Source: Branchinecta lynchi (Eukaryota > Arthropoda > Branchiopoda > Anostraca > Branchinectidae). Taken from it: a stretch of DNA of 64,000 nucleotides. The stretch is taken from positions 11,682,938 to 11,746,937 of the forward strand of contig JAKZAP010000014.1 in the NCBI GenBank assembly GCA_023053575.1, read 5' to 3'. Of this stretch, positions 43,857 to 54,657 are shown in pieces. The position numbers and the translations under genes are program-made. Every line of letters starts with the position of its first letter. Within the stretch, counting starts at the first letter, position 1. The notes beneath the pieces were generated by a model that was not told the origin of the DNA, searched no databases, and worked only from the letters and a program-made list of their open reading frames with translations.

Positions 43857-44164
43857 GGCCGAAATAAAAAATCAGTTAAACTCAAAGTAATCAACCTAAC
43901 TCTCCTGTTAAGGCACGTCTAACCATCCGGACGACTTAACAATCTTGGGTTTAGCAAAGACTCCATAATATGTAGCTTATCTAAATATTTGCTGCTTAAT
44001 TTTTTATTTCTTTTTGCTTGAAACTTGAAGCAGTTAGTTTAAGGTGTCAGTGTACGGAAGTAACGCCAATTGAATATAAACTAGTTAATACATTAAATAA
44101 TATAAAGACATATATACATATAAATAATAAGTATATATATCTACATCTATAGATACGGGACAAT

Positions 44165-44217
44165 ATATAGGGTAGGGTAGGGACCCTACCCGTTTTGGGT
44201 AGGGTAGGGATATTCCG
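44165..44217 (+). repeat. GGGTA-repeat hairpin / G-rich segment
   Basis: GGGTAGGGTAGGGACCCTAC followed by CCG, TTTT and again GGGTAGGGTAGGG. The five or more G-runs could form a quadruplex, and the CCCTACCC box can pair with either block. Confidence 0.6.
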
Positions 44218-46899
44218 TTTTCTCCCATTTTAATTATCCTTTCCTTCTGATAATACCAACAGTAAAACTTCATTTAGGATAGTTTTTCAAAACTCCATGA
44301 TAGACGATAAGCCTCTAGCAGTACCGGAAGTTCACTTACTTGGCGGGAGAATTTCATTCATAGATCACTGTAAAACATAAGTTATAGATATAGAAGTAAG
44401 AAACAGTGAACTTCTGGTACAGGAAGGAACTAACAACTAAACAATCGCTATCCTAATTGATCGGAGCCAGCATCAACCGAGTTTGACTTCAACAAATTTT
44501 TAAACTGAAATTTAGATTCTCCATTGACTGCTGGCTCCGCCTTCTTTGAAAGGAACAGAAGGCTACTTACCTTCTACTTCAAAAACAAAAATCCGATTTT
44601 TTCTTCGACATCAAATCCAATTTTCAAGTTAGTTGATGCTGGCTCGCAAACTGCGCAAAACGTCAAGCGGGACAAAACTGGAGGGGATCACACAAATGCA
44701 AAAAAAAATAAACATAAGCATGCACACGCGCAAAATCAAAAGCGACTCGGCAAAGTTATCGAGTAACCAAGAGACCGCCCCCCCCCCCCCCCCCGTATTT
44801 CGACTATATGGTTAATCTCATACCATAATGGTGTACGAAGCAAACGATGAGATGAATCAATTAGAGATTAATAAAGCCTTGCCGGTTCGCTTTTTCGGTT
44901 AGAAAATGCGTTGTATCTCACCTTGTGCTGAGCTGTCCCCTACGTTCTCCCCCACGCCGTCGTTTGACTCAGGCCATGTACCTAAGGACGAGAAGGGTTA
45001 AGAAAGCGAATAGACATATCACCCCTGGATCACAAAGGCCGTGGTTTTCTGCGGACGCCACAATGCGGCGGATTCAAAATTTTAAACATTCTTATCTTTT
45101 AATTTTCTTTATTTTTCTTTCTTTCTCTATCTTGATGGTGTATGATGGGTCATTAGCCTGCAGCATCTGAACTTTTGAAGATGAAGGTCCAGTTCTACTT
45201 AAACAGATAAATAAGGTAATTCTAGGGTAATATGAAGTACTTTTTAAACTGTCACTGTTGTGTTTAGCAGGAACTCCCCCACAAGCTATGGTTCCAAAGG
45301 GAGACGTGACACTCCATGTTTGTAAGCATTAATTAATAAACGGGAAAAGCTTTTGAACGCAGTTACGCAGTCTCTGTGAATCAGGGGGTATGTTCCAGGT
45401 GGGTTTAGGGCTTGCCTCAATACGGATTTGAAGGGAAAGGGGCAAAAACACAAACCTCGGTATTAGAGGTGAATTAATAAAAATGCAGTTTAGCTGTCTG
45501 CAATGTCCGTTGCAGTCCAGCGTGGCAGTTCTGCGTGAAATGACGCAAATCGGACCAGGGTTTACGGGGGGGATGGCGTAAACCAACTAGGCATGCAGCG
45601 AATAGCGTTGTCACTTCAACAGTATGGTCGGTAAAGCGTCTTTACTTCCGACGGAGGGATATCTCCTTCGACGTAATAGTAGGTCGGTATTAGGACACTC
45701 CTATGCCGAGGAAGGAGCTACTGAGCATGTCCACTCAGGTTCCTAGCCACCCATTAACCGCCACTGAAATATTGTTTTAGTCAATTCTGTTGTTAATATA
45801 CAATTTATATCTACCTTAGTTTTCTTCTCAATTTTTCTTTTCTTTTGTTGTACCACATCCCATCGTACGTTCTTTTGAAAATGAGTAATAAATTTACTTA
45901 CACCTACTTACTTATCCTCCAAAATTATTTACTATACCCCAAAAATTCCTGCACGACACTGTTTAAACGCTTTCAAGGGAAATTCTACTACTATATTACC
46001 TGCTGCCCCCCCCCCCTCCCACCTTCAGGCTTCAAGAAGGATTGGCTGCATACTTTCCCTTAAAGCACACATCGTATTTATTCCGTTGTTTTTTTTTCAC
46101 TGGAAATTTGTTTTGTTTTTTAAGGATTATAAAAATTCCCAATAACGCAAGGCCCAGTGAATGTATCGGTTTGATAATAATTTTTATATAGTATAAGTCT
46201 ACTAAAAATAAGTCTACTAAAATAATTTATTTAGTGCTCAGTTTATTTTAAAATATGTTGGTTAAATGATTTTATTTATTAGTGATGTTTTTAGTTGAAT
46301 GTTTGAAATATGGGAGCAGCCCCTTGCAGTCGTGGGTGTTTTGATTTTTATCCTTTTTTACCATTTCCAGTAGAGTTGTTAAATTTGAACAGTTTGAATG
46401 TGTATTTTGAGTAGCCGGAACGGAAGATGGAAATTTGTATATATAATGAAAATAATTTTATATTTTATCGTTTTGTCTTTTGTCCTTGTTTTTGTGCCAG
46501 TAAAACAGCTGGGGTCGATGACTTGGTGTGTGATGGTGTGTTTAACTGAGGATTTTTATTTTAATGTATCCAAACGTTTAATATTTTAGATTTAGTTGTT
46601 TAAAGAAACTGTAGTTAAAAAAATTATTTCAGAAATTCGAATGAGAGAATTAATTTTCAAATGTGTCCGGGGAAGAATAGTAAATAAAATATGGGTTTAT
46701 TTTCAAAAGTTAGGGACGTGAATAGTTAAAAGTGGGTAAAAATACATTCAAACTAACTTCACTGAGAGATGGAGGAGTAGCCACAAAAAGTACGAATCTG
46801 ATTTCTTAGCTTTTTAAATTATATAAAAATAAGTTAATTAAAAAAGATGCTACGGAAAAAAAAGAGAAAAAAGCCCACATCGCACTGTCCAATGTTGAA

Positions 46900-47255
46900 A
46901 ACTATTTGAATAATGAATACTGTAACACTAAGCTCTGATTTGATCAATTATCAACAGCAAGCTATGGCTGTTTTAAACCTTCTCCTAGGCCCACTGACTT
47001 CTAATAAAACCCGGCAAAACTCAGATAACCGGTTTTACGCACCAATAGCATGATACGGAAACACTCGTTGGGAGACAATGCGTATGGAAAGTGCAAGTGC
47101 AAAGATAAGTGAGATATCGTTAGAGGACTCAGAGGGAGAATGTAGGATATAAAATTTGGGTTTCCAGTTTTTTGTTTTTAATGTTTATTAATAAATGAAT
47201 GAATGCAATTACGGAAGTAGGTTGCACTGGCATTATAGACAGTGTCTTTTAACAA
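46900..47255 (+). repeat. TTAA element family E, decayed copy E5
   Basis: Diverged similarity to family E, including AAGCTATGGCTGTTTTAAAC, GGCCCACTGACTTCTA and AACCGGTTTTACGC. Ends are eroded. Confidence 0.5.
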
Positions 47256-47356
47256 AACAGAACTAGAAATGGAAGCAATTAACTGCTTGACCCGCCCCCT
47301 TCAAGAAGGGTTGCTAAAAATTTTGCCTTAAAAAAGAAGCTAAATGAAAGCATTAC

Positions 47357-47930
47357 CTGCTGGATCATCACCCTCGGGTCCACTCCACTCTTCTCCCTCC
47401 TCGGCCTCGTCTGCACTCTCCATATGTATCTCCTCTTTCTTTAACTGTCCATACGATGATCCAGCGGCTTGAGGAGTATAGTCCACGTGGTTAGCATTTA
47501 TCTCTCTTGGCATTAACAAACTCTTTTCGAGGATACTTTGCCCCTCATTAGTTTGTGGGGGTATGTGCTCCTCCGTCTCTTCCTGCGAAGGGGTAGAAAC
47601 AGGCTGGAGGGTAGGGGGTGCTTCAGATCCTCCCCTTTTACGCTTCTTCGTGGAGGGTGGAGTATTTGGTCGCTGCGGGGTTGGTTCTCGTTTGATGACT
47701 GCGGGGGTGAGTTTGGGTAGCGGTGGAAGTTTCTTTGAGGGGGCTTCGTCCGGTTCAGCGAGCCCCCGGACTTTCAAGTTCTCGGCAATCCGGATAAGAC
47801 TAGTCAACTTGTCTTGCGCCACGCTCACTTCACCTTTGTACATATAGTTCACAAGAGCCCGGAGCTCGTCGAAAGGCACATCTTTTAAAAATATCACCAT
47901 ATGCTTATCGGGATTCGTGTTTAGCACCTC
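47357..47930 (-). CDS. lola: lola-like constant exon 2: BTB C-half and linker
   Basis: The acceptor CTTCTTTTACAG opens at EVLNTNPDKHMVIFLKDVPF, continuing exactly from FFQ of the previous exon, and runs through DELRALVNYMYKGEVSVAQ, the second half of the BTB fold. After about residue 80 the linker is Pro-rich and charged. It has a probable nuclear signal KKRKRGG, a possible SUMO site VIKRE, and an acidic end EEGEEWSGPEGDD. The exon is 574 nt and its donor CCAGCAG|GTAATG leaves one G, so downstream exons must supply two nucleotides. All nine variable exons do. The BTB mediates dimerisation in this family. Confidence 0.93.
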
Positions 47931-48115
47931 CTGTAAAAGAAGCACACGTTAGCAGGAAATATATATCAGTCACATTTTCCGTTGAGTCTGAGCGGGGTTT
48001 CGGGAACATGGCTAGGAAATCACGCCAGGACTCGCTAGCTATAACGACGGTATAGAACATGAGCATGTCGATAGCCTTACGTCACCTGGAGAGTTTTTCC
48101 GCCGCGTCCCAATAA

Positions 48116-48405
48116 GAGCTTGGTCACACTTGTCTCATTTCTTGGCTTTCTGGGTTGTAAAAGTGGAAAAAAGAAAAATAACAAAATAGGCTACAGCTAA
48201 ATCTGAATGTTGTCGTTTTAAATTCAAGAGATCAATTAGAGCAAAACAGCGTTTACAATTATGTTACGGGAACCCTAATTGACCCTAATTCCAGTCTGCT
48301 CATTATCCCCAAGCTGAAATAAAGCCCATCAAGTCTCACGTCCCCTAGGGATTTTCATTTGTTCGTCAAATATGCGGCTTTTTCGGCCAAGTGTGACCAA
48401 GCTGT
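48116..48405 (+). repeat. MITE with AGCTTGGTCACACTTG termini
   Basis: The left AGCTTGGTCACACTTG pairs with the right CAAGTGTGACCAAGCT, a perfect 16-bp terminal inverted repeat about 290 bp apart. Flanks TAAG/GTAAG give no clean duplication. Confidence 0.75.
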
Positions 48406-48814
48406 AAGGTAGAGGAACGAAAGAAAGAGCGTATATGCAGTTCGAAAGTTCTCCTTTATCGAAGACTTCGTCTATTGGACGTGATTAAACATCCCGAATT
48501 ATTCGGCCAATAAGGCCAACTAAGTATTACTGGACCACAAAATTCCGTATTGGCATTTTGTGAAGATCAACTCAGCTTCTCTGAAGTTTTGTGCTAAGGC
48601 TTAGGAGACGTGGGGCCAAAGAATTTATTTTAAACGGCAGCATTTAAAGCTGAGACCTTAAGAGGTAAAACTCATGGCTAATTTGGGAGCTGATTATTTA
48701 CGGTTGGATGACCGAAGAAAGTATATCAGCCAAAGTAATGGAAGAAATGTTCCTTAAACGCCCCGAGGACCCAAATTTATATGTTACAGTCTAAACACGC
48801 TAACGACGCCTCAC

Positions 48815-49010
48815 TGATCTTTCCATTTGCCACTATTCACTATTTGACATGTGCATTATGCTCCGGGAGAGTGTTCGTATAACCGGTTATCTGAATTTGC
48901 CGAGAATTTACTAGAGGTCAACGGGCCTGGAAAAGGCTTGAAACAGCCAAAGCCGTGGATAATTAGGTAAAAGCAGAGCCTTGTTTTACAGTCTTCGAAA
49001 AAGTTAGGTA
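48815..49010 (-). repeat. TTAA element family E, reverse fragment E6
   Basis: Reverse-complement similarity to E, with ATAACCGGTTATCTGAATTT, GTCAACGGGCCTGGAAAAGG and CTTGAAACAGCCAAAGCC. Ends are missing. Confidence 0.55.
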
Positions 49011-49965
49011 CTCCCTTCACACTGAAACCCTTACGGCCGTCTCGTCAAAATAAAAACCTTCCGTAGTCCGACGTAACGTAAATATTTTTCGTAAATACAC
49101 AGCTGAAATTTGTTCAACTTATGAAATGTAACACCAGGAAATAGAAGAAGAGGAAGAAGGAAATGAATACGATGGATTTGCTTGGTCAGAATATTTGATA
49201 GTTTGTCCAGAGACCTTGTATTTTTAAGATTTTAGAAGCCTGCCAAGAAAGCGACGTCAATGTGAGATTTACACTGGGGGGGGGGGCAATGTTATTTGTT
49301 TCGTGTTAGTTACAAGGGAGCTTTCTTCTGCCCTGTGAGTGACTTCATTAATGATAATTATTATTTTTGAACTTATATTTGACGCCCGAGTACGAGGAAT
49401 TAAATCAGATTGCTGAAGGTCTGGTGTAGTGGGATGCCATAAAATGAATGCCTGATTAATATTAAAGGACTATACAGATTCCTGAAGCACAACATGCATG
49501 AGCCACCTTGAGGAGTAAAGAGGATACTCGAAAACGAAGGTGGGATTGGGAAAATGTTTCTAACATTTGGCGTTTCGTTAGGTATTCCCACGGTCTGAGC
49601 AATTTGTAGGGTCAACCAATATCAAATCTCTTCGTTGTTGTCCATCAATAACTTTTCTTGAATAGGTACATAATGCAGATCATCGTATGATCCACGCTCC
49701 ATTATATTAGGATAATAGTCACACAGATAGTTAGCGGTGGTTATGACTTCATCTCTACCTCCAGAGAGGTTGATATGAAGTCATAACTACTTCCAGAGAG
49801 GTTGATATTAAGTCATATTCATCTCTAACTTTCTGTCCGATAATTATCATAATACAAGTTGTGGGACTTAATGGTTAATTAATGGTTCTGTTCGAAAAAA
49901 TATATAGCAGTTAACATAGCTAAATCTCTTTCGATATCGAGATCACAAGCTCAGCGGTCATTTAA

Positions 49966-50429
49966 AGTACAACTCTCCTAGAAATGCTCTTATCACTATG
50001 ATATGGATCAGAAATATCTGATTATCGTGATTTAATTTTTCGAAAACACCATTACTTTCCACGTGAAATTAGCGATTTTCTTGTTAGCTCTTGTCGACTC
50101 TATCCAGCCTTCCTGCTCTCCGACGCGGCGGCTGGGCGCAAAACATTTGAAAACTGAGCGCGCTGTGGTTAAAAAGTTGGAAAACGAAGCAAAAAAGAAC
50201 AAGATCTGATGCTACCATTTCTCCCAAATGGAACACAACACTTTCAAGCTTCTCGTATCCTTATGTGTGAAAGAGTTGTCAGCGGACATTGAAGCTTCTG
50301 GCGAAGTTTCTGTTGGAAATTCGTAGGAAAAAAAGCTAAACAATGGCGAAAGGTGGGGATTTTAGAACCTTATAACTCCACAGGGGAACTAGGTATCTTA
50401 TAAAACGCAGAATAAGCAAGAGAGGTCCT
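49966..50429 (-). repeat. TTAA element family F, copy F4
   Basis: TTAA|AGTACAACTC at the left and GGTCCT|TTAA at the right, 464 bp, same orientation as F1. It includes GACGCGGCGGCTGGGCGC. Confidence 0.8.
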
Positions 50430-50566
50430 TTAAAAATATCAACCTGGCTTCGCTCGGTAAATATTTTTGTATAACTTACCTCGCTTTGGTTCGGATAGGT
50501 TATTTTAAATGGGCGTCTCGATGGTATTTTCCAATTTCAACCTCCATGTCAGAAGTTAATCTTTAA

Positions 50567-50944
50567 ACCACGCCTCGCACTATTTACTGCTTATGTTCGA
50601 ATATTCGAAACTATTTAGATACTGTAAAACTAGGCTCAGCTTTTAACAAATTATACACGGCTTTGAGTGTTATAAGCCTTTTCCCAGGCCCACTGACTTC
50701 TAGCAAGAACATGGCAAAATTCAGATAACTAGTTTTACGCATCAACAGTATGATACCCGAACACTCGTCAAGCAGATACGCATGGAAAATAGCGAAACGC
50801 GGCAAGTGTGAAAATCAGTAAGGTGTCGTTAACTCGTTAGTGGGTTAGAACGTAATATGTGAAATTGGGATCTCCGCGCTTAAAAAAGTAATGGATGTAG
50901 TTAAAGAAGTAGGTTGCATTGGCTTTGTAGGTACGACGGGTCCT
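50567..50944 (+). repeat. TTAA element family E, copy E4
   Basis: TTAA at 50563-50566 and 50945-50948 flanks a 378-bp diverged E copy. The left terminus is decayed (ACCACGCC) and the right ends GGTCCT. Confidence 0.7.
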
Positions 50945-52029
50945 TTAATTACTAGGCTAAGCAAAACTGGAAAACGTAGAAGTACATGACATATATTTCG
51001 TGTTGTTAATTGGCACTTGATCAGTTAAAATGCTGTGACGAAGATACATAAGCTTGGCCTTTAGTCTGAAGCGAGTGCTTTGCGGTCTGTTATCTTCATT
51101 AGCAACAAGGTTTTGTTTCAAGGGAACTGGAGTGAAACTGGGATAAATAAACAAACATGTTTCATCCGCGACGCGAAGAGACGCCTCGAGATGATAATTT
51201 TTTGCCAGCCAAGGCAAAGGGATATACCATATTTTAAAAGGGATTTCGGGCCGAAATGTCAGAACCCGGAGAGAAGATTAACACCACATGTGGTGGTAAT
51301 TGTGTTTTGGTAGTTTCGGACATTTTTCCGAAATCAGCTGCTATTAAGAAAAATGTTTAAATTTTGTCGTTGAATTTGCAATGAGTTTTTAATGGAAGAA
51401 GGTTTGAGAAAAGTTGATGTAATAGAAGGGAAATAAGTTTTTAAAAATTAAGCTCAAATAAGGGTAACAAGAAGAGTTGAAGTTATATAATAATGAAAAG
51501 AGAAAAAAACACCACATGTGACATGCAGGTTGTTGATTTGCGCTCAATCAGACTCGTAGGCAATTTTCGTTATTTCAGGTTTTTAGCCAAGCAATAAATC
51601 TGAGGTAAAAATAAACTATTCTAGTGCGTCTGTAGGCTATCAACATATCCCAAACCCATGGAGATTTAGCGTGCGCACAGATGGACGGCCAGACAAATTT
51701 ACTTCATCATGGTATTTAGATCCCAGAATATTCAACATGCAACCCACGTATACGCACACTCGGTGTCGCTGAATTGTATCTATACAATTTTAATTATAAT
51801 TCCGACCTGTCTTTGGTGATTGATGTATTTTATTTATGAACTGAGTATCTTTATTTGGACATTGACACATCCAAAGCTTTATTTTATAAATATTAAAGGC
51901 ATTATGGATCAAACCAATTTTGTTTATTATCAAGGCAAAAATTTGAGTACATACAAAAGAAAAATAATAAAAACAGCACAAATTCAACAAAATAAGGACA
52001 CACGGCGAGGAGATGCCCACCCTCGATTT

Positions 52030-52240
52030 TATTGTGTAGCAAGTGGCCGGTGCCCCGGTGAATGGCAGGTGCTGGCACCGGGTGATGGCAGCTAGCACCG
52101 ATTGACACGTGTTAGAACAATAAAATTAGTATGCTTGGAAGTGGAATCGCCTAATTTAAGGCCGGCATCACCGGTTTCGGCCGGTGCCGGGAAACGGTGT
52201 ACATCAGGTTCCGGGTAGAGGGTAATCCATCGACACATGG
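52030..52240 (-). repeat. Family G repeat, copy G3
   Basis: Contains GTGGAATCGCCTAATTTAAG and TTTCGGCCGGTGCCGGGAAA with GTGTACATCAGG, shared with copies at 54030 and 62070. Confidence 0.65.
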
Positions 52241-52657
52241 AAGTATAGATACTGAAGTTCAACGAATTGGGTCAGAATGTGGCTTGCGCAAACGCTCAGT
52301 GCTCCTGCCCTAATACTTACTTTAATTTCGTGTAATTTTTTTCTGCGGGATTCATAATGCAATTCAATTCATTTAATTCCTCCAGAAATCGGAGAGTAAA
52401 AGACTTTCCGTAATCTTTTATTTAGCTGATAACTACACGTTTGGGGACACTGAGCAAAACTTTAGCGCAATGAAGCCGTCATATAGTGGCCAGTCTTCAC
52501 AGGGAAAAGTGTTTGAGTGGGGTTTAGTGTGAAATAGTAGCGTGACCGTTTATTTTTGTATTTACATGTACTTATTTATGTGTGTTTGTTATGGATCTTG
52601 GGCTTTCAAGGCAAATAAATATCATATTTTACATAAACACGAAAACTAAAAAATTAC

Positions 52658-52831
52658 CTGGAAGAAGGGACTGCACGCCGAAAGGACTAGCCGGTGTGCC
52701 TTGATGCTTTTCCCTTCTGCCGCCAGAGTGACGTCCGTCATTACTTCTGACGCGAGAAGGCGGTCAAATACCGACACCAGGGTGCTCTGGTGATTGTTCC
52801 ATCTTAAGCAGAATTCTTGATCGTTAGCCAT
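52658..52831 (-). CDS. lola: lola-like constant exon 1: BTB N-half with start codon
   Basis: The chosen start ATG (52831-52829) gives [20 protein letters not shown], the canonical N-terminus of the TTK-type BTB proteins. An upstream in-frame ATG at 52870 would add 13 residues with no family counterpart. The exon continues through [16 protein letters not shown] and [14 protein letters not shown], ending at CAG|GTAATT after 58 codons in phase 0. FCLRWNNHQ(S/T) and LSACSP are signatures of lola, tramtrack, fruitless and related factors. [10 protein letters not shown] with TLAAEGK is closest to lola as I know it. The donor leads to 47930. Confidence 0.93.
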
Positions 52832-53529
52832 GATTGTGAGGAAGCAGTCAGGGTAGGTTATCACAGTCAAAACATCTGATAAGGCACGTGACCTGGAAGG
52901 ATATCTGACATCATGTTACGTGGTGATGAAGGGATCTCAAAGGGAGATTTGTTTGCTAAATTTCCTACAAAACGGTTTTCATGTCGAGATAACATATTTA
53001 CAGAAGTGTCCGAGTTGCTTCGGACCTGTGGCGAACTTCTGCCCAGGGGTCGAAGAAGTAGATGTAAAAATTAGAATGTGTATAAAACTATAATTGGTAT
53101 TTCATTTCTAAGTCTGCTTGTCCATTTGCTAAAAATCAAAGTACGGCACGTTACATAAATGACAAATGGAGGCTAAAGTTAAGTTTTTCTGCTAAATATA
53201 AAAAAATAAAGTAGATATATTTTTGCTAAGCAAAACGTCTGATAAGAGTGGATTTTACTGTCTATTTTGGAACAAGACGATCTGTTTCTGTGATGGTTGG
53301 AAATGCCACAAGGGAGTAGCCTATAACCATGACAACTAAACCAGAAATAAATTTTGAATTAAAAGTCTTGGACTCCAATCCCACCTCGTAGATGGTCCAA
53401 GGCCCTAATTGCAGAGCGCCACTGAGGCAAGTCCACTACAAGCCAAGGAAAGGTCAATAGGCGAAAGACTCAATTTGAGCGTGGGAAAGGGAGCACTTGA
53501 AATGGAAACGACGTCCACTCTCGGATTCA

Positions 53530-54030
53530 GTGAACGTGTCCGAAAGCTCCGAAACGAACGAAAATGCTGAATTAATTCAGCATTTTATGTAGCATTTCGC
53601 TTTCGGACTTAAATTTTCGCTCAATTAATGCAGCATTAATTCATCGAAAAATTCAGCAAGAATGCTAAATTTTATGCTAAATTTTCAAGAAGAAACTGGG
53701 GAGTACGGCGATCCTCTCAGTGTTTTCGGCGGCAAACATAACAAATTCAAAAAGACAACTGACAATTCGGCAAACATTCCAAATTCCAAGACAACTGGCG
53801 ATAATGGCCAACGAAGAAAGGAAAGATAAGAAGATAAGAAGGATGGATATCAGTATCTGATCCATTTTGTCAGCCTTATACAGCTAATTGCTTTATCTTC
53901 TTCTTCTTCCTGACTTAAGTTTTGGTATTCTAGAAGTGTCAGAGAAGAAAAAAAGGTGACAGCTTTCGGACAAAAAAGAAAAGAAAATACAGCATTTACA
54001 GCACCAAAAAGCTTTCGGACACGTTCAGTG
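53530..54030 (+). repeat. MITE with GAACGTGTCCGAAAGCT termini
   Basis: The left GTGAACGTGTCCGAAAGCT pairs with the right AGCTTTCGGACACGTTCA. The inside has the perfect palindrome ATGCTGAATTAATTCAGCAT at about 53564 and several AATGCTAAATTTT words, about 500 bp in all. Confidence 0.65.
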
Positions 54031-54225
54031 TATAGCAAGTGACCGGAGCCGGTACCGGTTCGCACGTGTTCGAACATTAAACTAGCATGCTTAGAAGCGT
54101 TGATGAAGCGTGAGATGAATCGCCTAATTTATGGCTGGCACCGTTGCCTGCATTGCTGGTTTCGGCCGGTGCCGTAAAAGGGTGTACAGCAGTGCCGGGG
54201 AGTGTGTAACCCCAACGATATGTTG
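54030..54225 (-). repeat. Family G repeat, copy G4
   Basis: Shares GAATCGCCTAATTTATGGC, TTTCGGCCGGTGCCG and GTGTACAGCAG with G3 and G5, directly adjoining the MITE ending near 54030. Confidence 0.65.
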
Positions 54226-54414
54226 AGTCTATAAATAACAGATGTATACTTCTTTCAATGTTGGCTAACTTTGAACAGTACAGTTTTTGGCTAAATGGTA
54301 AAATAAAGACCCCAAATACCCATTCAGTTGTTTTTAGTTAGCTATTTTGGCTCATTGGCAGTCACAGCAAGTGTATTCCTTCAGCCCGAGCTGACTGCGA
54401 CATATTTGATAGTG

Positions 54415-54657
54415 TAAAACGGATACGTCAGGCGAAATTTATTCGAGCTATATTTAAGCCCTTCTTGGCAAGGGTTCCTCTTTTTTTTTCTTCTTCAGGC
54501 TCAAGCTGCTCAAACTGGATAATGAACTTGTGGGAAAACCAACTGGTGAACTAGGTTATTTAGTTTGAAAGGCTCGAGCCTGAAGAGGACCCTTGCCAAG
54601 AAGTGCCGAAATATAGCTCTAATAAAATTCAGGTGACGTATCTGTTTTGCACTGTCA
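54415..54657 (+). repeat. Palindromic MITE family I, copy I3 (best copy)
   Basis: The left TTTGATAGTGTAAAACGGAT plus ACGTCA pairs with the right TGACGTATCTGTTTTGCACTGTCAAA region. The inner words GCCCTTCTTGGCAAGGGT and GGACCCTTGCCAAGAAG make a second inverted pair. About 243 bp. Confidence 0.72.

Larger units (their letters stand above)
42418..47356. other. Intron between constant exon and alternative exons
   Basis: 4.9 kb. It contains family A copy A5, a GGGTA-rich segment near 44165 and a decayed E element at about 46900-47255. About 44300-46900 is AT-rich with no gene or repeat family recognised. Confidence 0.6.
47931..52657. other. Intron splitting the BTB domain (4.7 kb)
   Basis: Contains a MITE at 48116-48405, a reverse E fragment, F4, E4 and the family G copy G3. 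At about 49010-49960 only a short duplicated word (GAGAGGTTGATAT and AAGTCATA, near 49763-49820) is seen. About 51240-51790 holds nothing I recognise. Confidence 0.6.
37030..52831 (-). other. lola: lola-like BTB zinc-finger locus with alternative 3' exons (gene span)
   Basis: Two constant exons (BTB N-half 52831-52658; BTB C-half plus linker 47930-47357) are followed by nine alternative terminal exons, at 42417, 41370, 40744, 39945, 39627, 39125, 38733, 38424 and 37241. The constant donor is phase 1 and all nine acceptors complete that codon in frame. In insects lola makes many transcription factors that share a BTB and differ in their DNA-binding fingers, by cis- and trans-splicing; they regulate axon guidance and neuronal and germline fates. 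The BTB sequence ([12 protein letters not shown]) and the finger-pair exons match this plan. Non-coding first exons would lie upstream and were not identified. Confidence 0.85.

Noticed and set aside
51640..51735. Possible further family A right end (ACAGATGGACGGCCAGAC)
   Set aside because: Similarity is limited to the GGACGG tract and a TTTAGATCCC word; too weak.
52832..52870. Alternative start 13 codons upstream in the BTB exon
   Set aside because: [13 protein letters not shown] has no counterpart in the family, whereas [11 protein letters not shown] matches the conserved N-terminus.
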